64,000 nucleotides of DNA from an uncultured Colwellia sp. (GTDB taxonomy: Bacteria; Pseudomonadota; Gammaproteobacteria; Enterobacterales; Alteromonadaceae). This document shows positions 27,131 through 36,221 of the stretch, piece by piece. The stretch's first letter is position 1. Each line of letters opens with the position of its first letter. The stretch covers positions 186,001 to 250,000 of the forward strand of contig CAJXQJ010000001.1 in NCBI GenBank assembly GCA_913058245.1. Reading direction: 5' to 3'. The notes below the pieces were generated by a model, which had not been told where the DNA came from, ran no database searches, and saw nothing but the letters and a program-made list of their open reading frames with translations. A program made the position numbers and the translations under genes.

Positions 27131-28597
27131 ATGAATAAAATAATAACAATAGTCATTTTACTGGCCTGTTACTTTGCTGATAGTGCAGCGGCTTTTGCTA
27201 GTGACAATAAAACAGAAATAATCAATAAAGTTGTCTCTGGCTATGGCGAAGAGCACTTTAAAGCAATCAAAAGTATTAATGTAAAGGACACCTATAAAAG
27301 TTTTCGTTACGGGCAAAGTGAAAGCCCAAACGCGGTTGACTTGGTGAACTATCGCTCAGATAGCACCATTGATTTCATCAATAAAAGAAAAAACTTTAAG
27401 TGGATACGAGGCGATAAAGACAGCTTTTCTATTCAACATCAAATGTTTGATGGTAAGCAAGGCTATCAACTTAACCACAGTTTAAAAACCTTATCTGTTA
27501 ATACGAATTTAAGTTATGCACGAACCGACCGTCGCCACTTTTACTATTTAGATACTGCTTTAGCGGTCTTACTTTATCGAAATATTGACGATGCAACAGT
27601 ACTTGATGACGAGGTAACCTTTGACTCGCAGTTATTCAAGGTTAAGTTAGTGATGCAAGGCTACGAGGAATTAACGTTATTTATTAATCAGCAAACAGGC
27701 TTAATCGTTAAAATGTCAAAGCCAGATTGGCAGCCGGGTAAATTGTTTATTTATAACTATTCAAAGGCTAAATCTCAGCAAGAGGTGAAGTTCGCTACTA
27801 GCACTTATGTAACGCGGGGTGGTCAGCCTTATATGGTGTCAGTAGCACGAGAATTAGTCATTAATCCAGATGTAAGCCGGGCGTTTGAGCTGCCAGAAAA
27901 TTATCAAGATAGTGCGCCAACATTGTCGTTTTCTGAGATGATGGTTGAAAAGCTTGACGATAACATTTATTTAGCAGGCCAAGATTGGGGCTTTTCAGTA
28001 TTTTTAGATGCTGGTGATTATTATATTGGTGTTGGCGGTTATGAAGACTTAACGAATAGGCTAACAGTCGTGCAAAAGTTGGCAGGAAATAGCAAACCAC
28101 TAAAATATCAAGTGGTTAGTCATCACCATATTGATCACCTTGAAGGTATGAGAGAAGCATTTGAGCTTGGCGTAACCTTTATTAGTGTTAAAGAGCATCA
28201 AGCGAGAATTAAAGAGCTTGCCTACGCTGATATCGCACCTGAGCGTTTTGATGTAGTAACTGGCTCTGCAAGCTATGCCAATGGTGCATTGCAAGTACTT
28301 GATTTTGCCAGCGGCCATGCAACACATAATTTAATCAGCTATTTTCCACAGGCAAAACTATTATTTACTGCTGATATGTTCTTTTCTCGTAAAGTTAGCG
28401 GCTCGCCTAACGGTGGCCAAACACTGAAGTTATTAGCGCAACGTTTAGCAGAAGAAAAATTAGATGTAGAACGTTTTGCTGCTGCTCATAGTGGCCGAGT
28501 GCTGACTTTGAAAGACTTTAATTACGCGTTATCTAATACTGCGAAAAGTCAGTGCCCTAATAGCTGGCAAATATGCCATAGCTTTTTATCAGAATAA
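27131..28597 (+). CDS. Secreted MBL-fold metallo-hydrolase
   Basis: A 488-residue protein with a signal peptide (~22 residues), an N-terminal beta-rich domain (~30-270) like those found in outer-membrane-lipoprotein-sorting-type proteins, and a metallo-beta-lactamase domain (~280-470). The zinc motif HHHIDH starts near residue 331; further ligands are the His of ASGHATH and the Asp of LLFTADMFFS. It probably hydrolyses an ester, lactone or sulfate in the periplasm; it is not necessarily a beta-lactamase. Monocistronic. Confidence 0.83.
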   Translation: MNKIITIVILLACYFADSAAAFASDNKTEIINKVVSGYGEEHFKAIKSINVKDTYKSFRYGQSESPNAVDLVNYRSDSTIDFINKRKNFKWIRGDKDSFSIQHQMFDGKQGYQLNHSLKTLSVNTNLSYARTDRRHFYYLDTALAVLLYRNIDDATVLDDEVTFDSQLFKVKLVMQGYEELTLFINQQTGLIVKMSKPDWQPGKLFIYNYSKAKSQQEVKFATSTYVTRGGQPYMVSVARELVINPDVSRAFELPENYQDSAPTLSFSEMMVEKLDDNIYLAGQDWGFSVFLDAGDYYIGVGGYEDLTNRLTVVQKLAGNSKPLKYQVVSHHHIDHLEGMREAFELGVTFISVKEHQARIKELAYADIAPERFDVVTGSASYANGALQVLDFASGHATHNLISYFPQAKLLFTADMFFSRKVSGSPNGGQTLKLLAQRLAEEKLDVERFAAAHSGRVLTLKDFNYALSNTAKSQCPNSWQICHSFLSE

Positions 28598-28609
28598 ATT
28601 TGACGGATG

Positions 28610-28650
28610 AGCCTTTGCCGTGGGGAGGCTAGTCCTCAATGGCAAAGGCT
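28610..28650. terminator. Stem-loop between convergent MBL and LysE genes
   Basis: AGCCTTTGCC (28610-28619) pairs with GGCAAAGGCT (28641-28650), with a further GAGG/CCTC pairing inside the loop. There is no T tract, but its position between two converging genes suggests a terminator. Confidence 0.5.
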
Positions 28651-28656
28651 AGGTTG

Positions 28657-29265
28657 TTAATTCAATATAACAGGTGCTAATGACAGTATTAATAGGATTG
28701 CCATGGTGAAATTGAAAAATCTTAGGCGCCTTTTATTGGTCAAAAATATTTGCAGTTTCTCGCCAAGCACTATCCAACTGCTAATGCATGGAAAATTCAC
28801 TAAACCAAAAATTAGGGCAACAATGAGCACGGCTGTTAAGTTTTTTGATGGCGCATATACACTAATTGCAGTTAGTGCCATGGTCCACGCTTTTGGATTC
28901 ACCCACTGAAACATTGCAGCTTGCATAAAAGTAAGCGGTACTGATTTTTTCTGAGTTTCATCACCTGTTGATTTAATTGATGTGTCAGATATGGCAATTT
29001 TAGTCGCCAAATAGAGTAGGTAAATAATACTCAATACTTTCAGTATTTGGTAACTGATCGGGAATGCATCGAATATTTGCATAATTCCCATACCGACGAG
29101 GGCAACCATAACCGTAAAACCAATACCAACGCCTAAGGCATGTGGCAATGTTTGCTTAAAGCCAAAGTTAGCGCCAGAGTTCATTAGCATTAAATTATTT
29201 GGCCCAGGTGTGATTGACGATACAAAAGCAAAAATCGCTAAAGCAGTGAGTATTTCAGCGTTCAT
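28657..29265 (-). CDS. LysE/RhtB family amino-acid exporter
   Basis: A 202-residue inner-membrane transporter with about six helices. The family signature SSITPGPNNLMLM follows the first helix (residues ~13-25) and WVNPKAW occurs in the middle. It exports an amino acid or homoserine-type metabolite. Start at the ATG at 29265, which has AAGGA 8-9 bases upstream; an ATG at 29289 in the same frame has none. It is divergent from an Lrp-family regulator, the usual arrangement for control of such exporters. Confidence 0.88.
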   Translation of the reverse strand: MNAEILTALAIFAFVSSITPGPNNLMLMNSGANFGFKQTLPHALGVGIGFTVMVALVGMGIMQIFDAFPISYQILKVLSIIYLLYLATKIAISDTSIKSTGDETQKKSVPLTFMQAAMFQWVNPKAWTMALTAISVYAPSKNLTAVLIVALIFGLVNFPCISSWIVLGEKLQIFLTNKRRLRFFNFTMAILLILSLAPVILN

Positions 29266-29365
29266 CAATAAAGTCCTTGTTGTTTTCATTGTTAAACAAG
29301 TATAAGTTTATTTACAGGCAATAACTGTGCGAATTTATCAAATAATATCGCTAAATGGACAATAA

Positions 29366-29818
29366 ATGACTAAATTAGATAGATATAACCGTGAAATATT
29401 GCGCGAGTTACAAAGTGACGGCAGAATTGCCAATTCAGAGCTAGCAGAAAGAATAGGTTTGTCGCCATCGGCATGTTTACGACGAGTGCAGGAGTTAGAA
29501 AGTAGCGGCTTAATTAAAGGCTATCGAGCGGTATTAAATCCTGAATTGCTAGGTAATCATTTTATTGCTTATGTCACCATAGGTTTAGATGAGCATTCTA
29601 CCGAGTCGCAACAGGCATTTGAACGGGCAATTAATGTTGCTGAAGAAGTTAAAGAATGTCACAACATGACAGGGGCTTTCGAGTATTTACTGCGTATTGA
29701 AACCCATGATATTAAGTCATTTAAAGCTTTTCACGCTAATGTACTCGGTGCCATTCCTCAGGTGCGTACAATTACGACCCATGTTGTTATGGACTCACCT
29801 AAAGATGAACGATGTTAA
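29366..29818 (+). CDS. Lrp/AsnC family transcriptional regulator
   Basis: A 150-residue regulator with an N-terminal winged HTH (residues ~5-55, NSELAERIGLSPSACLRRVQ) and a C-terminal RAM effector-binding domain (~65-145). It is divergently transcribed from the LysE-type exporter about 100 bases away, so it likely senses an amino acid and controls that exporter. Confidence 0.92.
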   Translation: MTKLDRYNREILRELQSDGRIANSELAERIGLSPSACLRRVQELESSGLIKGYRAVLNPELLGNHFIAYVTIGLDEHSTESQQAFERAINVAEEVKECHNMTGAFEYLLRIETHDIKSFKAFHANVLGAIPQVRTITTHVVMDSPKDERC

Positions 29819-29935
29819 ATGTAACGCCTTTAATTAAAAGGTAGCACCATTGGTATTTACTTAGCATATTCGTTTGCTTGAGCGTTATATTTTAGTAAGC
29901 TGGCGAATAACTTTACTTATATTTATGATTTATTA

Positions 29936-30763
29936 ATGTCTAAAAAATCAATATTAATTACCGGCTGCTCGAGCGGCATTGGCTTGCACGCAGCATTAAC
30001 CTTATCGGCACGTGGTTATCAAGTTTTCGCCACAGCGCGTAAACCAGCAGATGTAAAAAATTTAGCAGCGAAAGGGTTATCGGCGCATTTGCTTGATTTA
30101 ACTGAGCCGGAAACTATTGAGCAGGCGCTAAGCGATATATTATTAGCAACCAATGGCAAGCTTGATTATCTATTTAATAATGGTGCTTATGGGCAACCTG
30201 GGGCATTAGAAGACCTACCAACGTCAGCATTACGAGCCCAGTTTGAAGCCAATGTTTTTGGTTGGCATGAACTTACTCGAAAAGTTATTCCTATCATGAA
30301 ACAACAGGGACATGGCCGTATTATACAATGTAGCTCTGTATTAGGTTTTGTATCTATGGCTTATCGAGGCGCTTATAATGCCTCTAAGTATGCCATTGAG
30401 GGCCTAACCGATACTCTTAGGTTAGAGCTAAAACCAGCCAATATTGATGTTGTGCTTTTACAACCTGGGCCTATTAACACGCAATTTCGCGCCAATGCCT
30501 TAGCTGCTTTTCAAGCGCATATTGATGTTGAGTCAAGTGACCATAAACAACAATATCGCCAACAAGTTGAGCGCCTAAGTAGTGAAAAATCAAATGCTGC
30601 ATTTACTTTAGAACCGCTAGACGTTACTCGCGCATTGATTCACGCGTTAGAAAGTAAAACACCTAAGTTGCGTTACCGTATTACTACGCCAACAAAACTT
30701 TTTGCAATATTAAAAAGGTTATTACCGACCCGCTGGTTAGACAGCATGCTTGCCAAGGGCTAA
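29936..30763 (+). CDS. Short-chain dehydrogenase/reductase
   Basis: A 275-residue SDR with cofactor motif TGCSSGIG (residues 8-15), NNGAYGQPG, catalytic Ser in CSSVLGF and YxxxK in YNASKYAIEG. The C-terminal extension (~230-275) ends in a hydrophobic/basic stretch, as in membrane-associated SDRs. Substrate unknown. There is no good Shine-Dalgarno before the ATG. Single gene. Confidence 0.88.
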   Translation: MSKKSILITGCSSGIGLHAALTLSARGYQVFATARKPADVKNLAAKGLSAHLLDLTEPETIEQALSDILLATNGKLDYLFNNGAYGQPGALEDLPTSALRAQFEANVFGWHELTRKVIPIMKQQGHGRIIQCSSVLGFVSMAYRGAYNASKYAIEGLTDTLRLELKPANIDVVLLQPGPINTQFRANALAAFQAHIDVESSDHKQQYRQQVERLSSEKSNAAFTLEPLDVTRALIHALESKTPKLRYRITTPTKLFAILKRLLPTRWLDSMLAKG

Positions 30764-30961
30764 CCTAGTTTACAAATAGTGATATGTTGCTGCACGTATA
30801 CATATCACTATCACTATCAATATTTCCTCACCAACGCTTTATATTCAAAAGATATTTCTAAAAAACAACGTAAGCCCAATCGCGGGTTACCTTGTTTAAA
30901 TCATGCCAGTTTTATTTCATTTAGGGTTATCAATTTTAACGAAAATCTATAAAATGCAAAT

Positions 30962-30980
30962 CGTAATACGAACAATTATC
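30962..30980 (+). promoter_or_regulatory. Weak Fur-box-like site upstream of the PepSY operon
   Basis: A 19-base stretch from CGTAATACG to AATTATC matches 12 of 19 positions of the Fur consensus by eye, and lies 16 bases before the first gene of an iron-uptake-type operon. Confidence 0.35.
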
Positions 30981-30996
30981 AATAAAGTGGATTTAA

Positions 30997-31320
30997 ATGG
31001 AACTTACAATATTTTTAACTTGGATCGCCTGTCTTTTAAGTTATTCAGCCTCACCAAATCAAAAACTACTCGCTAAGCCGACTAATAAACATGCTGCTTG
31101 GGGCGGTTTTCTAATTTTAGTCATTGTCGCTTATATCTCCGCATCACAGCATCACATTGCGGCAACTGCCTTCTTTTATGTACTGGCATTAATCATGGCA
31201 TGCTGGGGCGCTGTGATTTTTATATATGGTCATATTGCTTACCGAATGTTCCCTGTTGCCATTACTGCGATCATGCTTATCACTGTTTTGTTTAGTACAG
31301 GGAGGCAATATGTTGCATAA
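30997..31320 (+). CDS. Small membrane protein of iron-uptake operons (DUF3325-like)
   Basis: A 107-residue protein with three or four hydrophobic helices; its position in front of a PepSY protein and its size resemble DUF3325 proteins of siderophore-uptake operons. The family assignment is by context and general composition, not by a firm motif. It overlaps the next gene by 11 bases. Confidence 0.6.
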   Translation: MELTIFLTWIACLLSYSASPNQKLLAKPTNKHAAWGGFLILVIVAYISASQHHIAATAFFYVLALIMACWGAVIFIYGHIAYRMFPVAITAIMLITVLFSTGRQYVA

Positions 31321-31561
31321 AACCTTAGTGGCAATATTTTTAGGTTGTTTGTTATCAATTTCAGTCATGTTGAACCTAAATTATATTCTACCTCTTAACA
31401 TCGATGAAAAGTTATTAATAGGCTTGGTGGTTGCCTTTCCTATGTGGGCTATCGCTTTGGTGATGTGCTACTCATCAGATTCAGCAAAACAAGCTTGGCA
31501 GCGATGTGGGTATCCGCTGATTGTTTCTGCATTGATCAACATTTATTACTTTTTAGGTTAA
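31310..31561 (+). CDS. Small membrane protein of iron-uptake operons (DUF3649-like)
   Basis: An 83-residue protein with two or three hydrophobic segments (residues ~5-24, 33-53, 65-82). The ATG at 31310 is preceded by GGGAGG and overlaps the upstream gene, so I reject the longer in-frame start at 31226. Genes of this type sit between a DUF3325-like and a PepSY gene and are presumed to help reductive release or passage of iron-siderophore; unproven here. Confidence 0.65.
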   Translation: MLHKTLVAIFLGCLLSISVMLNLNYILPLNIDEKLLIGLVVAFPMWAIALVMCYSSDSAKQAWQRCGYPLIVSALINIYYFLG

Positions 31562-31564
31562 GCA

Positions 31565-33121
31565 ATGAAAAAATATACATTAAAAAATTTAACGGATGCA
31601 CATGGCTGGCTCGGTATTATTATTTCAGGGTTGTTGTTTGTGGTATTTTTTGCTGGCTCAATTAGTCTTTTTCGCCATGAAATTTTCTTATGGTCAGTTC
31701 AGCCAACACATGTTATTAAACAAGGAGAAATATTATCCGCAAGTGAAATTATGGAGTTAGCGATTGCGGATCGACCTTTTAATGCCAAAGAACATTTAAC
31801 CATTTTACCTCCATCAGAAGAAACGCCTTATTATCAAGCTTATGTCGACCTAATTGAAGAACAAGCAGGGCGTGAATTTATTGGTTTATTGTTAGACCCA
31901 TATACTGGCCAAGTTGTTGGTGAAATTGATCAATTCATACTTGCAGATTTTATTTATCAGTTACATCGAGACTTAAATATTCCTTTTGGTATCTACATTA
32001 TTGGCTTTGTTACCTTGTTCTTCTTCTTCATGTTGTTGTCAGGAATTTTGCTCCATGCTCGAAAGTTAGTGGGTAACTTTTTTCAATACCGTACTGATTC
32101 TAACACTCGTAGCAAATTACTCGATATGCATAATGTTGTTGGTACCATCAGCATTCCGTTTACTTTGATGTATGCATTAAGTGGCTTGATATTTAACTTG
32201 GTGATTATTTATCAAATTGCTTTTGCTGTTATTTTATATAAAGGGGATCAAGAGGCATTGTTAAATGATGCTGGTGTCCGCAGTGTTGAGGTTGAATGGC
32301 AAGATAACCCGCAAAAATTTAATAACATCGACCAATTGGTTGAGCAATACAGTGCCGAGTTTGGCCATGTACCTAAAGTGGTTCGAATGTATAACTACGG
32401 TGATGAAAGTACCGTAATGCATTTAATTGGCCGCATTGATGGTAATTTTGCCCAGCGTTTTGAAGTAGCAATTAACCTTAGTGATAATTCGATTATATTT
32501 AAAGACGATGTTAACCAGCATAGTGAGGTTCGACACGGTATTGATACCTTGAGTGAGCTGCATTTTGGTGGCTTTGCCGGTTTAGATTTACGTTTTATTT
32601 ATTTCATTTTAGGCATTGCGGTTTGTGGGCTAATTGTAACGGGTAATTTATTGTGGATTGAAAAACGCCAGAAGCAGCTGAAAATATCACAACGTTCAGT
32701 GAAAGTAGCCACCTGTACCACGCTTATTAGTACGCTCGGCGTTGGTATAGCCTGTTGCGTGGCTTTTCTTGCTGAAAGGTTGTTGCCGGTTTCTTTTCCT
32801 GAAAGAGCTGATTTTGTTGTCTATGCTTTTGTCGCAACCCTTTTGATTTCAGCTATTATTGCGTTGTTTATCGAAAAGCGAACTTTTTTAGTTGCAAGCT
32901 TTGTTAGCGCTGCGGGGATATTATTACTGACGATAATCAGTGACTGGCTATTGTTTCCAGAAAACTTACAATTGCTTTGGCAAGCCGGTCAATATACGGC
33001 TTTTGGCATGCAAGTTGGGTTTGCCGCGGTTGCAGCATTGTTTACTTTTATAGCATATAAATTAGCGCAAAAAACAGCTATTGAAGAAACTATAATTGAA
33101 GGTGATTTCGCAACCAATTAA
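31565..33121 (+). CDS. PepSY-associated transmembrane protein (iron-uptake type)
   Basis: A 518-residue membrane protein of the PepSY_TM family. It starts with LTDAHGWLGIIISGLLFVVFFAGSISLF (helix ~13-38), has a periplasmic PepSY region (~45-130), a helix pair near 143-165, a second one near 195-230, and four further helices in the C-terminal third. PepSY_TM proteins encoded with TonB receptors are thought to reduce or handle ferric siderophores at the inner membrane. Last gene of the three-gene operon; it converges with the TonB receptor gene across a bidirectional terminator. Confidence 0.87.
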   Translation: MKKYTLKNLTDAHGWLGIIISGLLFVVFFAGSISLFRHEIFLWSVQPTHVIKQGEILSASEIMELAIADRPFNAKEHLTILPPSEETPYYQAYVDLIEEQAGREFIGLLLDPYTGQVVGEIDQFILADFIYQLHRDLNIPFGIYIIGFVTLFFFFMLLSGILLHARKLVGNFFQYRTDSNTRSKLLDMHNVVGTISIPFTLMYALSGLIFNLVIIYQIAFAVILYKGDQEALLNDAGVRSVEVEWQDNPQKFNNIDQLVEQYSAEFGHVPKVVRMYNYGDESTVMHLIGRIDGNFAQRFEVAINLSDNSIIFKDDVNQHSEVRHGIDTLSELHFGGFAGLDLRFIYFILGIAVCGLIVTGNLLWIEKRQKQLKISQRSVKVATCTTLISTLGVGIACCVAFLAERLLPVSFPERADFVVYAFVATLLISAIIALFIEKRTFLVASFVSAAGILLLTIISDWLLFPENLQLLWQAGQYTAFGMQVGFAAVAALFTFIAYKLAQKTAIEETIIEGDFATN

Positions 33122-33242
33122 CACCATGTATAGCGCTAATTATTCAATAGTAAAAAATTAATTTGATGACTATGCCCATGACGCTAAGTTATTAGTTTAA
33201 TTCAATAAAGCGCTTAAGATGTCATGACTGGTTTTAGATATG

Positions 33243-33277
33243 AAAATGGCTATTTACTGATGTAAATAGCCATTTTT
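33243..33277. terminator. Bidirectional terminator between PepSY and TonB-receptor genes
   Basis: A perfect 15-bp stem, AAAATGGCTATTTAC/GTAAATAGCCATTTT, has a TGAT loop, with A and T runs on either side so that it works on both strands for the converging genes. Confidence 0.88.
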
Positions 33278-33304
33278 GTTTAAGCATTCGTTGTTAATTA
33301 GCCG

Positions 33305-35671
33305 TTAGAAAGTGCCTTGCAAACTTAAACTAATTTGACGTGGTGCACCTAAGTCATGTCTCACTACACGTCTACCCGTGCCCAGTGCTGCCCCTGAAAT
33401 GTATTCTTTATCTAATAAGTTTTTAGCAATTAAATAGATACCGAAAGTTTCCCAGTCGTAGCCTATTTTTGCGTTAACTAAGGTACGGGCACCGTTTTGT
33501 AAATTAAATTCTGGGTCACCCTTTTTTTGACCGCGGCTATATGGGTTGGTATCGGCATTTGAACTGTCGGCATAATTAACATTTATATTAGCAAAAATAC
33601 CATTGTCAGCTTGGTAAGTAGCGCCAATATTTGCTGTCCAATCAGGTGCATCAGCAAAGCTTCTACCTGTTAAGTCGTAAACAGTAGGGGCATTATTAGT
33701 TGGTATGGTTATAACAAAGTCAGTAAATTCTGTTTTTGCTTGTCCAAGTGAGGCAAATAACTCAAATTCATTAGTAACTTGATAAAAAGCTTCTACCTCA
33801 AAGCCCTTAACGGTTGAACTGCCAGCATTTTTTGTTTCGCTATCAAATGAGTTTTCAGAAAGCTGAACACTGACTTGTTGATCTTTCCAATCAATATAGA
33901 AAGCATTGGCGTTCAACATTAAATCGCCATCTAACCAAAATGAGCGTAATGCAAGTTCATAGTTTGATGTGCTCTCTGAGTCAAATTGATAAGGTGAAGA
34001 TTTTGCCGAATTAACACCAACGCCGCCAGAACGATACCCTTTTTGAAAGGTAAAGCTAGTTGTAATATCGTCACTCCAGTTGTAGCTAACACCTAACTTT
34101 GGAATGAACTCGTTAAAACTTGCGTCGGTAACGGGAATAGGAGTATTAGCATCGGCTGCGTAGTTAATCAATTGAGCGTTAATACCGCCAATAAGTTGGT
34201 TCAATGGCGCCGGGTAATTTGCAACATTTGGCATTTTATCTATATTGGCAATGGCCAAGTTTTGGCTATCATTATTATCCTGTTCTTCTCGGTCCCAGCG
34301 AAAGCCTGCAAAGATATTCCACTGTTCATTGAACTCGTAAGTAAAGTCTGAAAACAAGGCGTAAGAAGTAATGTTTTGATCAGTAGAACTTGCTTGGTCT
34401 AAAACAACTGGATCAAAACCAGCGTATTGGCTAATAGCAAAATTTGCTGTTGCTTCATCTAAACCGAAGTTATTCATTAAAGATGTTGCTGTAAGGCCCA
34501 GTGACGCTAAACTAATGCGGGTAATACCACCATAATTAGTGGGAATATTTTGGTCAAAATAATAAGCACCTATTAAACCGGTAAGCTGGTCACCGTTATA
34601 GATAAATCTCAGTTCTTGGCTAAATGTTTCGGTATCTTCATGATAGAAACGCGTACCAAGCGCTTGTGGGCCTGCATCATCATCATAATCGTCCCATGAA
34701 GAGTTAACCTCTGAGTATGTGCTAATGGATACTAAATCCCATGTATCACTAATACCGTAATTGATTTCTAAGTTAGCAATATCTGTTTTATAAACTAACT
34801 CCTGAGGATCGTTATTAGTAATAATACGCTGGTCAAATGGATTGCCACTTGCTGGAACATTTACCCCGCTGGTACCTTTATTTGTGGTGGCATGAGTAAA
34901 ACTAAGTTGTGCCGATAAATCTGGTATAGCACTTGGTGTATATAAAAGTTTTAATCGGTAAAGTTCATCATTTTTAAAGTCGGCATCTTCTTGGCGTGTA
35001 ATATTATAATTATAGCCGTCAAAATCTTCTTTCTCAGCGCTAAAACGAAAAGCTAATTCATCTTCAACAATACTGCCGCCAAACGCAATGGCTGCTTCAC
35101 GCTCACCGTTTTCGCCAATTTGTACGCGATATTTGCCTTCCCATTCATGTGAAGGGGCGGTTGTGGTCATAATAATTGAGCCAGCTAATGCATTACGGCC
35201 TTGTAGGGTAGACTGTGGACCACGAAGAATTTCTACTTGCTTTGCATCCCATGTAGAGAAGCCATTGCGTATTAGACGTTGAGGTAATGCGGCGCCATCA
35301 ACGTAAACACTAGCTAAAGCACTGGTTCCGGCACCTGAAACGTTAAAGCCGTCTATGCCTCGAATACTAAAGTTTCCTGCGGCAGAAGAGTGAACATTGG
35401 CTGTTTCAAATAATACTTCGCTGATTTCACCTAAGTTTTGTTGGAGCATTTTAGTATCACTAAAAACAGCAATACTGGCAGGTGTTTCTTGTAAAGTTCG
35501 GGTGATTTTTTGACCGGTAACGGTGATTTTTTCATATTCGATAGCATCATCATTTGCATAAGCCAATTGACTTGTTGCCAACGAAGCTAATGTTAGTGCG
35601 ATAGAGATTGTCAGTTTACTTTTTTTTAAATAGCCATTGCTGTCTTTCCCTTGCAGGGCAAGCTTATTCAT
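33305..35671 (-). CDS. TonB-dependent outer-membrane receptor
   Basis: A 788-residue receptor with a long signal peptide (cut near SQLAYA, residue ~39), a TonB-box-like EKITVTGQK segment, a plug domain (~55-165, with QVEILRGPQSTLQGRNALAGSI) and a C-terminal 22-strand barrel ending LSLQGTF. It should import a siderophore or other iron complex with TonB energy. Support comes from the Fur-box-like palindrome upstream and the facing PepSY operon. The exact ligand is not readable. Confidence 0.92.
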   Translation of the reverse strand: MNKLALQGKDSNGYLKKSKLTISIALTLASLATSQLAYANDDAIEYEKITVTGQKITRTLQETPASIAVFSDTKMLQQNLGEISEVLFETANVHSSAAGNFSIRGIDGFNVSGAGTSALASVYVDGAALPQRLIRNGFSTWDAKQVEILRGPQSTLQGRNALAGSIIMTTTAPSHEWEGKYRVQIGENGEREAAIAFGGSIVEDELAFRFSAEKEDFDGYNYNITRQEDADFKNDELYRLKLLYTPSAIPDLSAQLSFTHATTNKGTSGVNVPASGNPFDQRIITNNDPQELVYKTDIANLEINYGISDTWDLVSISTYSEVNSSWDDYDDDAGPQALGTRFYHEDTETFSQELRFIYNGDQLTGLIGAYYFDQNIPTNYGGITRISLASLGLTATSLMNNFGLDEATANFAISQYAGFDPVVLDQASSTDQNITSYALFSDFTYEFNEQWNIFAGFRWDREEQDNNDSQNLAIANIDKMPNVANYPAPLNQLIGGINAQLINYAADANTPIPVTDASFNEFIPKLGVSYNWSDDITTSFTFQKGYRSGGVGVNSAKSSPYQFDSESTSNYELALRSFWLDGDLMLNANAFYIDWKDQQVSVQLSENSFDSETKNAGSSTVKGFEVEAFYQVTNEFELFASLGQAKTEFTDFVITIPTNNAPTVYDLTGRSFADAPDWTANIGATYQADNGIFANINVNYADSSNADTNPYSRGQKKGDPEFNLQNGARTLVNAKIGYDWETFGIYLIAKNLLDKEYISGAALGTGRRVVRHDLGAPRQISLSLQGTF

Positions 35672-35949
35672 GTTTTATCCTTTGCTTGTGTGTTTTCACA
35701 GGCCTTTATTGTTAAGTCCTGTAGAGAGGGTTGATCGTTTTTCAAATTAGCGTTAGCTATCCTTGATACTCTCGTGTTCACTCAAACTTATAAAAAGCAT
35801 CATTCACCATGTTTTATGCTGCCCACGAGTAGTCATACAGCCATGTATGTGCAGTAGTGATTGAAAGTTGCTTTATTGATAAAGAGAAAGTCGAGCGCTT
35901 TCTTAAGGTTAGATAACATCCATTTATTATTCATTGATAGTAATCTTAA

Positions 35950-35964
35950 TGGTAATTGTTATCA
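35950..35964. promoter_or_regulatory. Fur-box-like palindrome in the divergent TonB-receptor/MATE promoter region
   Basis: TGGTAATTGTTATCA matches 13 of 15 positions of the 7-1-7 Fur motif TGATAATnATTATCA. It sits roughly midway in the ~460-550 base divergent region (35672 to the MATE start), which has no gene of its own. It could repress both directions under iron-replete conditions. Confidence 0.6.
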
Positions 35965-36221
35965 TTTGCAATAAGGTGTTGTTATTTTGTTATTTTGTTA
36001 ATTGGATTGTTAAAAGATGTTTCCTAATGAAATAGCCTATTGGGGAGTTTTAATGTTACTCGTCGTAATAAAAGTGCGGAGTAACGTGTATTTTAGCGAG
36101 TCATAGTTAAGTTTCTCGATTTAAATCATTGAGTAACATGAATTGTTACATTCATGAACGAATAAAATTCTCAGCTTCACGTATCTTGTTATTGAATATT
36201 AACAACAAGAATTTTAGCTTA

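Noticed and set aside
33305-35671. Plus-strand frame 35088-35282 inside the TonB receptor gene
   Set aside because: It is an antisense shadow of a conserved receptor plug region without independent support.
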